A stretch of 56,176 nt of DNA from contig JAJDYX010000038.1 of assembly GCA_022824945.1 (NCBI GenBank), positions 1 through 56,176 of the forward strand, written 5' to 3'. This DNA is from Candidatus Latescibacterota bacterium (GTDB lineage Bacteria; Latescibacterota; UBA2968). The position numbers and the translations under genes were made by a program. The notes below the pieces were generated by a model. The model had not been told where the DNA came from and searched no databases. It worked only from the letters and a program-made list of their open reading frames with translations. Positions 34,431 through 42,795 of this stretch are shown here, in pieces (the first letter of the stretch is position 1; each line of letters opens with the position of its first letter).

Positions 34431-35423
34431 ATGAAAGCAGCTGTTTATTGCGGTCCGTATGATATTCAGGTGTCAGATGTGCCAGAGCCGGAAATCAATG
34501 CAAATGAGATTCTGGTGAAGGTGAAGGCGTGTGGGATCTGTGGGTCGGATCTGCACGCTTATCGCATCGGGCTGTTTGAAGATTCTTTGGGACGCCCGAC
34601 AGAAAAGGGTCTCGTCATGGGGCACGAGTTTAGCGGTGAGGTTGTAGAGACGGGGCGAGATGTGCAGCGGTTTCGAGTGGGCGACCACATTTCTGGCGGG
34701 GGATTGGGCGGGTTTGCCGAATATCTCCCCCTGGAAGTCAATCCCAATCGTCCCTACAGGTTGCCCAAAACCATCAGCTTTGAAGAAGGCGCGATGATGG
34801 AGCCTCTCGCCACGTCGGTACACGCAGTGGGTCTGGCAAAGCCCATTGAGGGAGAAACGGTGGTCATTCTGGGCGTTGGGATTATCGGTTTGGGATGCAT
34901 CCAGGTCATTCGGGCAACGGCGGGTGGGCGCATTATTGCGGTTGATACATCACCGAAACGGCTGGCTATGGCGCGCCAATTGGGCGCGGATGAGATCGTG
35001 AATTTGACAGAAGTCGATCCCGTGGAAGCTGTTATTGAACTCACGGGCGGTGAGAGACCTGTGGAAAGATTCGGTGCGCGGGGAGGAAATGCCGATGTGG
35101 TGATCGATTCTGCTGGTGCGAAAGCCTCGCCGAATCAGGGGTTGACGATGCTAAAACAACAAGATGGTCGCCTCGTTCCCGTCGCATTGTTTGAAGACCA
35201 ACCCGAACTCGATTTCAATCAGGTGGTGCGCAAGCAAGTCACGCTTCAGGGATCCTGGTCATGGACTCCCGATGACTACATGCAGGGGATTGAACTCGTC
35301 AGGACCGGAAAAATTGATCGAAAACCTCTCGTTTCTCACGCCTTTCCACTCGACCAGGCTCCCGAAGCCTTTGCGACACAGGCAAAACCAGGTGCTGCGA
35401 TCAAAATTTTGTTAAAGCCGTGA
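34431..35423 (+). CDS. Zinc-type medium-chain dehydrogenase lacking the structural-zinc lobe
   Basis: A 330-residue MDR-family enzyme after AAAGGAGG. The catalytic zinc site is present (CGICGSDLH, GHEFSGEV and the MEPLA glutamate), and the Rossmann motif GVGIIGLG near residue 145 is followed by an Asp (VDTSPKR) that favours NAD. Between GDHISGG and GGFAEY the usual four-cysteine loop for structural zinc is missing, making the protein shorter than the common 340-360 residues. It would oxidise a secondary alcohol, perhaps a polyol such as those handled by threonine, butanediol or sorbitol dehydrogenases. It is co-directional with the PhyH gene. Confidence 0.85.
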   Translation: MKAAVYCGPYDIQVSDVPEPEINANEILVKVKACGICGSDLHAYRIGLFEDSLGRPTEKGLVMGHEFSGEVVETGRDVQRFRVGDHISGGGLGGFAEYLPLEVNPNRPYRLPKTISFEEGAMMEPLATSVHAVGLAKPIEGETVVILGVGIIGLGCIQVIRATAGGRIIAVDTSPKRLAMARQLGADEIVNLTEVDPVEAVIELTGGERPVERFGARGGNADVVIDSAGAKASPNQGLTMLKQQDGRLVPVALFEDQPELDFNQVVRKQVTLQGSWSWTPDDYMQGIELVRTGKIDRKPLVSHAFPLDQAPEAFATQAKPGAAIKILLKP

Positions 35424-35440
35424 GTAAACTTGGGGTCGTC

Positions 35441-37841
35441 ATGTTCAAGAATTATCTGATCGTTTGTCTGAGAAATATGCACAGACAAAAAATCTATTCT
35501 TGTATAAATATCCTGGGTTTAGCAGTCGGGATTACTTGCTGCCTTTTGGCCCTTTTGTTCGTCCGGGATGAATTTTCCTTTGATCGGTTTCACGAGAAAG
35601 CAGATAGAATCTATCGCGTGCTGCGTGGGACACAAATCACTGAGACAGATATTCGGTGGGATCATCGGACATCTGGTCCGCTTGGTGATGCACTTAAGGA
35701 ATTCCCAGATGTGGAGCAGGTGGTTCGGTTTATGAAACGTGCCGGTACTTCAGATTCAGTATGGGGAACGAGAATTTGATCAGACTTTCTGTTTGGCGGA
35801 TGCCTCAGTATTTGAGGTATTCGATTTTCCTCTTCGGAAGGGTACGCCCGAAACGGTACTTGGCGAGGCTGCATCAGTGGTGTTAACTCAAAAAATGGCT
35901 GAGCGATTTTTCGGTGATGAAGATCCAATTGGCAAAGTGCTTTCAGTCTCAGATCCGTATTTTGAAGGGGATTTTACAGTAACCGGAGTTATGGAAAACT
36001 TACCAAGACATTCCACCATTCGCTTTGATTGTCTTGCTTCACCAACTCCGCGAATTGAGTCAAATAAGAGATGGAACCAGTGGATTCGATCTGGTTATCG
36101 GTACATAGAGATCTATGTTTTACTTCGAGAAGGCGTTTCAGCCTCTGCACTTGAGCCTGAACTACAAGATATCATACAGCAGCACATGGGGAAGGAAATC
36201 CGAGATCGAGACGCCTATCGACTTCAGTCATTGGCAGATATTCATTTACAGAGGGGCGACCTCAAGACTGTCTATGCATTCGGCTGTGCAGGTGCATTTG
36301 TGTTACTAATTGCAGGAATCAATTTCGTAAATCTGTCAACGGCACGGTCAGTTAGACGGGCACGCGAAGTCGGGGTACGCAAAGTCGTTGGCGCACATCA
36401 GCGGCAATTGATCAAACAATTCTTGGGCGAGTCTATTTTTCTGGCATTGTTGAGTACGGTGCTGGCGTTAGGACTGATAGAGTTGGCGTTTCCTTATTTT
36501 AACGAGTTCGTGCAGAAACCTCTCTCGCTATGGAAAGGAAACACAGGTCCCATGATTTTGGGGCTTATTGGCGTGGTGTTGATCGTAGGTATATCGGCGG
36601 GAAGTTATCCCGCGTTCTTCTTATCAGCATTTCATCCCACTTCTGTAATTAAGGGAATATCGGGAGCCACATCAGGTCGGACGAGATTGAGAAAGGGATT
36701 GGTGATATTCCAGTTTGCGATATCCGTGGTTCTGATTATCGCTACAGGTGTAGTTTACCAACAACTCAATTACTTGCATCACAAGAATCTCGGGTTTGAG
36801 CGAAAACAAACCCTTCTTATTCCCATTTTTCAAGTGGCGACAAGGAAAGGACATGTTTGGGGCAAAGAGGGCGATATCTTTAAGTGGCGCTACAATGCAG
36901 TGAAAGCAGCGTATTTAAAACATCCTAAAATACTGGCGGCAACAGTTGTGAATGGAGCACCTGGAATTTGGGCAGGTCTTTCATTATTTCGAGCTGATGG
37001 ACAGGACTGGCGGATGAAATATTACCCGGTGGATGAAGATTTTCTATCTTTTTTTAATATTGAAATGGTGGCTGGCCGATTTTTCACACGAGCATACATG
37101 GAAGCCCATACACCGCGAGATAGCTATCAGTTTATTCTAAACGAGACAGCCGTGAAGCAGTTGGGATGGGACAATCCCATAGGTAAAACTCTGATAAAAG
37201 GCAACATGACCGGGCAAGTTATCGGGGTGATTAAGGACTTCCACACGGGATCGCTACGCAACAAACAAGAAGCAACAGTTTTGATGAAAAATCATCACAA
37301 CCTTAAGGCACTTATGCTTAAAATCCGACCTGAAGATTTGCCAGAAACGGTGAATTTTTTAGAAGCGACATGGGAGCAGTTTATTCCGAAAGGGACATTC
37401 TATTATCTGTTTTTGGATGATTGGATTGATAATGTCCATTACGCCGGGGATCGCAGGCTGGGAAAAATCTTTGCGACCTTGGGAGGATTAGCGATTTTTG
37501 TTGCATGTCTGGGTTTATTCGGCTTAGCAATGTTCAGTTCAGAGCAACGTACAAAAGAGATTGGTATTCGCAAAATCCTGGGCGCATCTACCGGAAATAT
37601 TGTGAGATTGCTTTATGGAGAACTCATTTTGCCTGTGGTGATAGCAAATATCCTTGCCTGGCCATTTGCTTACTATACTATGGAAAGATGGCTACAGGAT
37701 TTTGCGTATCGAATCAATCTGAATCTGGGAATTTTTATTTTTGGGGGAGTTCTCGTTTTCGTGATTGCTTTAACAACAGTGAGTTACCAGGCTCTTAAAG
37801 CTGCGAATGCTAATCCAATCGACGCTCTGAGATACGAATAA
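35441..37841 (+). pseudogene. FtsX/MacB-type permease, interrupted by one frameshift
   Basis: The gene begins MFKNYLIVCLRNMHRQK at 35441 and is read in one frame to a stop at 35779; from about 35739 the next frame continues through LQIQYGEREFDQTF to the normal end NPIDALRYE. The switch falls in AAACGTGCCGGT around 35735-35745 and is explained by one extra base. Downstream, both FtsX domains (RAREVGVRKVVGA and RTKEIGIRKILGAS) are intact and closely similar to the paralogue at 23590. It may be a true recent pseudogene, a programmed shift, or a sequencing error; the clean remainder favours recent or technical damage. Confidence 0.75.
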
Positions 37842-37922
37842 AAAAACAGATTGAATTGCCTTGATGATTAAAAACAAATAGAGGCGTCCAGCACGCTTTT
37901 CATACGCTACCCATGTACCAAA

Positions 37923-37937
37923 TCAGATTTGATCTGA
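37923..37937. promoter_or_regulatory. Small inverted repeat upstream of the GalD-like gene
   Basis: TCAGAT and ATCTGA enclose TTG, about 35 bases before the ATG at 37973. It could be an operator. The 131 bases between the FtsX pseudogene and this gene hold nothing else I can support. Confidence 0.3.
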
Positions 37938-37972
37938 AATGACGATGGATTAAGCGATAAATAGGGGGATAC

Positions 37973-39130
37973 ATGAAGATTACCGATGTTCAAGCCTGCG
38001 TGATTGGTAGGCCCGAACCTCACAGTGGTGGGTGTGTGTGGACATTTGTCCGGATATATACCGACGAGGGCATTGTGGGTACGGGCGAATGCAATTCAGC
38101 CTCGTATTACACGGGATTTGGTTTGAAAGAATCGATTTTAAAAATTAAGGGGATGTTGATTGGTGAAGACCCGATGAATGTGGGACCGTTGTACGAGAAG
38201 ATGCGTCGTCGTGGACGGTATGCGGGTACTACCCATGCTCCGCTGATTTTTGCACTAACCGGCATCGAAAATGCGTTGTACGACATTGTGGGTAAGGCGT
38301 TGGGGGTGCCAATTTATCAGTTGTTGGGGGGCAAGTTCCGCGATAAGATCCGGCTCTACGCCGATTGTCACGCAGGGGATTCGGCCACGCCAGAGGCGTA
38401 TGCAGAGAAGGCACTGAGTGTTGTTGAGGAAGGCTACAGCGCGGTAAAATTTGATGTGGATCATTCGGGCGTGGGCAAGCTGGATCCGATGAATTGGACG
38501 GTAGGGGCACGGGAAATGACGCATGTGATTAAATTGATCTGTGCGATTCGCGAGGGCATTGGTTTTGACATTGATTTGGCGATTGATTGCCACGGTCAGT
38601 TTGATTTGCCCTCGGCGATTACGTTGGCAAAAGCTGTGGAAGATGTGCGGTTGATGTGGTTGGAAGAGCCAGTACCTGCTGAGAATATTGATGCGTTGGT
38701 TCAAGTGCGTGCATCTACGAGTACAGTCATTTGCACAGGTGAAAATCATTATACCCGTTTTGAGTTTTTGGAGATGTTCAGACAAAAAGCAGTGGATATC
38801 ATTATGCCCGATTTGGCCAAATCGGGTGGCATTATGGAGGCCAAGCGCATTGCCGAAATTGCCGATGCGCATTATATCCCCATTGCGCCACATAATGTGT
38901 CGTCACCCCTGGGCATGATGGCCGCGTGTCATGTAATGGCGACAGTTCCCAACTTTTTTGTACTCGAATTTCACGGGCGCGATATTCCGTGGTGGGCCGA
39001 TCTGTGCGGAGGCGAAGAATTTATCAAAGGGGGCTGGATGGCTGTCTCTGACAAACCCGGTATTGGCGTCGAGTTAGATCCTGCCGTCGCCAAAACACTG
39101 CTGGCTGACGGGGATACCTATTTTGATTGA
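37973..39130 (+). CDS. D-galactonate dehydratase-like enolase-superfamily enzyme
   Basis: A 385-residue enzyme with GGGGGAT before its ATG. Active-site residues by position are Asp205 and His207 (AIDCHGQ), Glu231 (WLEEPVP), Glu257 (CTGENH) and His307 (APHNVSS). Every one is exactly 22 higher than Asp183, His185, Glu209, Glu235 and His285 that I recall for E. coli DgoD, so metal site and general acid/base are intact with identical spacing. It should dehydrate an aldonate such as galactonate or mannonate to a 2-keto-3-deoxy acid. Substrate within this branch is uncertain. It stands alone, convergent with the 39150 gene. Confidence 0.85.
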   Translation: MKITDVQACVIGRPEPHSGGCVWTFVRIYTDEGIVGTGECNSASYYTGFGLKESILKIKGMLIGEDPMNVGPLYEKMRRRGRYAGTTHAPLIFALTGIENALYDIVGKALGVPIYQLLGGKFRDKIRLYADCHAGDSATPEAYAEKALSVVEEGYSAVKFDVDHSGVGKLDPMNWTVGAREMTHVIKLICAIREGIGFDIDLAIDCHGQFDLPSAITLAKAVEDVRLMWLEEPVPAENIDALVQVRASTSTVICTGENHYTRFEFLEMFRQKAVDIIMPDLAKSGGIMEAKRIAEIADAHYIPIAPHNVSSPLGMMAACHVMATVPNFFVLEFHGRDIPWWADLCGGEEFIKGGWMAVSDKPGIGVELDPAVAKTLLADGDTYFD

Positions 39131-39149
39131 GGTTATATTACCCAGGGCA

Positions 39150-39845
39150 TTAGATGCGTTCAATATCGCGCAAGATCCAGGACAGCAGTGTAAATGTGAC
39201 AAAGACGGGTCGCCTTTGTGGATCGAATACATAGTGGATGGGTAATGTGCCGTATCCCGTGTGGCGAAAAGAGAAGAGGGATTGGCCTCTAACCTCGATT
39301 TGTTCGGGACCGTGCAGTAGCTGATCTATTTTGCAGTATGTGAGTTCGTCGATGGTTGTAAACGCCTCGTTTAGAGGTGTATCGCGATCAGCAAGCGCGA
39401 AGGGGAGGATCCATTGACACGATATGGGGGTATCCGCCGAGAGGTGCTTTTTGTTCATTTCTATGGTCGCGTCCCGAACCGTGCCATTGATGAGCAGGCG
39501 TTTATCTGGTGTTTCTGCCTGATACCAGTCGAGTTTCCAGTTCTGGATTGATTCTCCAATGCGCTCATCCCGCGTCGTTGTGACAGTTGCTTCGTAAATT
39601 TCTCGCCCACCGCCATTGCGTTTTTCAACGATCTGGTATTCTGCGCCGTTCTCTTTATTATAGCGCGAGATTTCTACTGTTCCTATTGGCCTGTCATCGG
39701 TTAAACCGTCGGGATGCGTACCTGTCCACTGCAGGATTTCGTAGGTCAATTTGCAATCGGAATCCAATTGAACGGTCTGGTTTGGAGCATCGTAGTTTTG
39801 CAATTGCCCGGCGATTGCGTTGAGTTCGGCTGGTATGGCGTTCAT
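39150..39845 (-). CDS. Unknown protein coupled to the sulfatase
   Basis: A 231-residue protein whose ATG (39845) overlaps the sulfatase stop by ATGA, so the two are translationally coupled. I do not recognise the family. The sequence alternates short beta strands with turns (VEISRYNKENGAEYQIVEK, then EIYEATVTTTRDERIGES), compatible with a beta-barrel or lipocalin-like substrate-binding fold, and ends in FVTFTLLSWILRDIERI. No signal peptide or membrane segment. Coupling suggests that it acts on or with the same substrate as the sulfatase. Confidence 0.65.
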   Translation of the reverse strand: MNAIPAELNAIAGQLQNYDAPNQTVQLDSDCKLTYEILQWTGTHPDGLTDDRPIGTVEISRYNKENGAEYQIVEKRNGGGREIYEATVTTTRDERIGESIQNWKLDWYQAETPDKRLLINGTVRDATIEMNKKHLSADTPISCQWILPFALADRDTPLNEAFTTIDELTYCKIDQLLHGPEQIEVRGQSLFSFRHTGYGTLPIHYVFDPQRRPVFVTFTLLSWILRDIERI

Positions 39846-41152
39846 GATCCCACCTCCTGTGTCCATCCTTTTCCCTGTTTGAGGTTTTCCATTCTCTCTT
39901 CTCTTACTCTATCTCTTTCGCCTGTTTTGTCAGGTCCGCTGTATGGTATAACTGTGTTTGCGTATTCGGCGAGGTATGCCGCGTGTTTGTGCTTGACGTC
40001 ATCAAAGCCGGGGTCAGACGCGAGATTGCGTTTTTCCAGGGGATCGTTTGATAGATCGTAAAGCGTTCGTTCCCCCGAGTCGTAGAGGATGGATTTGTAC
40101 TGGTCGTCGCGAATGGCGATTGCACTCGCGTTTTCTCCTATGACGCTTTCCCGCCAGGTAATATCGTCATGTTCTTCGAGGAGTGGGCGCAGGCTATTTG
40201 CATATGTGGCGTCGGGTAGGGGAGGTGCGCCTGCGTAATCGCAGATTGTAGCGGGAATATCCACGCCCGATATGAAGTGCGAGTCGTTTTGCCCGCTGGA
40301 GATGGTGCCGCGTTGTGAAATAACGAGTGGGACTGCCCAGGCTTCTTCTTCAAAAAATCCCTTCAATACTCTTCTGTGATGCCCAGAGCCTTCGCCGTGG
40401 TCGGCTGTAAATATGATGAGGGTGTTTTCAATAAGGCCATTGCTTTCCAAAGTGTCGTAGATCAATCCGATCTGAGCGTCAACAGTTTCTACCATTCGGT
40501 AACACTGGTAGATGTAATATTGCCAGTCTGTTTCTGACCAGTGGCCGACCCGGTGTTTCTGGTTTGGCGGCATGAGACTGATTTCGAAGTTGCCGGGTAA
40601 ATCGGGCAGGTCGGATAACTGAGGCTCCATGCCGTATTTTCCCACGGGACCGTTGACGCCGCAGACATAACAACAGTCGTGTGGGTTCAGGAGGCCGACG
40701 GATAGGAAGAAGGGGTGGTTGTCATTTGCGTGTTCGGCAATATATTGCGCTGCTGCCCGGGCAGCGCCAGAGTCTTGCAGTTCGCCGTAGGTATGTCTGT
40801 CGTAGATCACGTCAAAGCTGTTGGCAACATCTCGTCCCGTGACATGCCATTTGCCGGAATAGATGCAGTTGTAATCGGTGTGTGCTGTCAGCCACTGGCC
40901 GAGATCGGGCAGGTTGGGATCGATGGGGAACGGATTGCTGATAACGCCGTGTTCGACGGACATGCGTCCGGTGTACCAACTCGCACGCGCAGGACAACAG
41001 ACGGGGTTGGCGCTGTAGGATTGCCTGAAGGATACGCCTTCTGCGATCAGGCGATCCATGTTGGGTGTTGATACATCACTATTTCCATAGGCAGATATCG
41101 CAAGATGGTGTTGCTGGTCTGTGTGAATGAATACAATATTGGGTTGGCTCAT
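39842..41152 (-). CDS. Sulfatase, formylglycine-type, CCPAR
   Basis: A 436-residue sulfatase starting after GGGAG. FIHTDQQHH gives the first metal-binding segment, and C52-C-P-A-R56 the formylglycine site in the C-x-P-x-R form; FTADHGEGSGHH supplies the second metal-binding acid and His. It is shorter than the other two sulfatases and diverged from both, so the three probably have different substrates. The upstream neighbour on the same strand is an unrelated ATPase. Cytoplasmic by sequence. Confidence 0.9.
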   Translation of the reverse strand: MSQPNIVFIHTDQQHHLAISAYGNSDVSTPNMDRLIAEGVSFRQSYSANPVCCPARASWYTGRMSVEHGVISNPFPIDPNLPDLGQWLTAHTDYNCIYSGKWHVTGRDVANSFDVIYDRHTYGELQDSGAARAAAQYIAEHANDNHPFFLSVGLLNPHDCCYVCGVNGPVGKYGMEPQLSDLPDLPGNFEISLMPPNQKHRVGHWSETDWQYYIYQCYRMVETVDAQIGLIYDTLESNGLIENTLIIFTADHGEGSGHHRRVLKGFFEEEAWAVPLVISQRGTISSGQNDSHFISGVDIPATICDYAGAPPLPDATYANSLRPLLEEHDDITWRESVIGENASAIAIRDDQYKSILYDSGERTLYDLSNDPLEKRNLASDPGFDDVKHKHAAYLAEYANTVIPYSGPDKTGERDRVREERMENLKQGKGWTQEVGS

Positions 41153-41178
41153 TTTTTTCTCCCGTTTTTTGTGCTATA

Positions 41179-42399
41179 CTACAAAGCGGCGAAGGGCAGT
41201 GCCGTTATGCCGGGACCGAGTGAAAGGTGTACATCACCGGGATGCACGACGTATCCCGGCATTGCGGTACTCTCCATGTCTCTTTGGAATATTTTGATGG
41301 CCGCGGCCATGGCCGGACGTGGCGTCGCAGATAGCTTCACCTCGATCGGTACGAGCTTTCCACCGGTCTCGACTACGAAATCTACTTCGGTTCCCGCCAT
41401 CGTTCTCCAAAAGTAGATCTGTGGATCGATGCCCCGATGTGTCAATGTCCTGAAAATTTCGGAGAGCACTGCCGTTTCCATGATCGCACCTCCCATGGGA
41501 CCTGAGGCGGCATGCTCGGGGTCTTTGAGACCAGCGAGATAGCAGAGCGTGCCGACATCTGTAAAATACACTTTCGGAGTCTTGACAAGCCGCTTCCCGA
41601 CATTGGCAAAGTACGGGCGCAGTACGATCACTTGATAGGTGGCTTCGAGCACAGATAGCCAGGACCTGGTCGTGTTGACCGCCACGCCGAGATCTCGGGC
41701 GACATCGGTCAGGTTCAAGAGTTGGGCACTTCTGCTGGCCAGGATTCGGAGGAAATTTTGATACTGGGTCAGGTCTCCAACTTGTCGCAGCGTGCGCACG
41801 TCCCGTTCGAGATAGGTCTGGATATAGCTGGCCTGCCAAAGGGATGCATCGCGGTTGGGTTGTGTCGCGAGTTCCGGGTACCCACCTCGGAGGAAGCCCT
41901 GCCACAGTTTGCCAAAGACGTTTGACGATTTCAAAGACGACGGTTGCTCGCGCTCCCACGGAAGGGCAAGCTGCGGACGGCTCTCTATTTCCCGTCTGGA
42001 AAGCGGCAACAAGCGAAGCATTGCCGCGCGACCTGCCAAAGATTCGGTTACTTTCTCCGCGAGCAACAAATTCTGTGACCCCGTCAACAGGTATTGGCCG
42101 GTTTCGTGCCGGTTCGCATCTATCCTCTCTTTGATATAGGGTAGCAACTCAGGGGCGTACTGCACCTCATCGAAGATAACAGGAGGTGGATACATTTCCA
42201 AGAAACTGCGGGGGTCTTGCAGGGCGGAAGCCTGAATGTCCAGAGGCTCCAGAGATATATACCTGCAACGCCTGCCAAAGAGATGTTGGAGGAGCGTTGT
42301 CTTTCCAGACTGGCGCGGTCCGGTCAATACGACAGCGGGAAATTCGGAAGCGGCCCTCGTGAGGATGGATTCCAGCGAACGTTTGATGTAATTTTGCAT
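41179..42399 (-). CDS. AAA_14/DUF4143 ATPase
   Basis: A 406-residue protein. Walker A GPRQSGKT lies at residues 27-34, Walker B PPVIFDEVQYAPELL near 73-87 and the sensor LLTGSQN near 104; the C-terminal DUF4143 region has the restriction-nuclease-like strand YFWRTMAGTEVDFVVE, then KLVPIEVKLS, a PD-(D/E)xK-type pattern. Family members are found singly in many bacteria and archaea, often in several copies, with unclear role. A perfect palindrome lies 37-71 bases upstream of the start. It interrupts an otherwise metabolic stretch and looks like an independent gene. Confidence 0.9.
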   Translation of the reverse strand: MQNYIKRSLESILTRAASEFPAVVLTGPRQSGKTTLLQHLFGRRCRYISLEPLDIQASALQDPRSFLEMYPPPVIFDEVQYAPELLPYIKERIDANRHETGQYLLTGSQNLLLAEKVTESLAGRAAMLRLLPLSRREIESRPQLALPWEREQPSSLKSSNVFGKLWQGFLRGGYPELATQPNRDASLWQASYIQTYLERDVRTLRQVGDLTQYQNFLRILASRSAQLLNLTDVARDLGVAVNTTRSWLSVLEATYQVIVLRPYFANVGKRLVKTPKVYFTDVGTLCYLAGLKDPEHAASGPMGGAIMETAVLSEIFRTLTHRGIDPQIYFWRTMAGTEVDFVVETGGKLVPIEVKLSATPRPAMAAAIKIFQRDMESTAMPGYVVHPGDVHLSLGPGITALPFAAL

Positions 42400-42435
42400 A
42401 TCGCGGCTTCAAATTGCGTTTGTGATGGTCTCTGG

Positions 42436-42470
42436 GTTGACAATATGCATTTCAAATGCATATTGTCAAC
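42436..42470. promoter_or_regulatory. Perfect 35-bp palindrome between divergent genes
   Basis: The arms GTTGACAATATGCATTT and AAATGCATATTGTCAAC (17 bases each) are perfectly complementary around a single C at 42453. TTGACA stands at the outer end of both arms, so each strand carries a possible -35 box with a -10-like sequence inside the other arm. It lies between the ATPase gene and the DUF2007 gene and may serve as an autoregulatory operator or recombination/binding site. Confidence 0.7.
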
Positions 42471-42575
42471 TTAAAACGAGCCCTTTGTGATTATTTTTTG
42501 TCTGACAGATCAATTCTGGTTGTGTATTTTGTGATGGAACAGATCTATGTCATCACAGTTGGTGAGAAAATTGAG

Positions 42576-42782
42576 ATGAATTATCGAGAACCTCTTGTAA
42601 CTGTTATCACCGCAACAAATCCCGGCTTGCTCGCGGTGATCAAATCCGTGCTCGACGATGCCGAAATCCCGTGTATAACGCGAGGCGAGGGATTTCAAAC
42701 CCTGTACGCGGCAGGACATGTCGATGTGCTGGTATTTGAAAGCGACGCCGAGGAAGCCAGGGCACTGTTGAAAAATCTGTAA
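42576..42782 (+). CDS. DUF2007-type small protein
   Basis: A 68-residue protein. The start at 42576 with GGTGAG upstream is preferred to earlier in-frame codons because the family begins near MNYREPLVTVITATNPG. The pattern of a beta strand, helix (GLLAVIKSVLDDAEIPC), strand and ...DVLVFESDAEEARALL is the ferredoxin-like fold of DUF2007, annotated as a putative signal-transducing protein. Its role is unknown; it may be a small regulator of the ABC exporter pair that follows 13 bases later. Confidence 0.75.
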   Translation: MNYREPLVTVITATNPGLLAVIKSVLDDAEIPCITRGEGFQTLYAAGHVDVLVFESDAEEARALLKNL

Positions 42783-42795
42783 AGAAGGATCTTAT

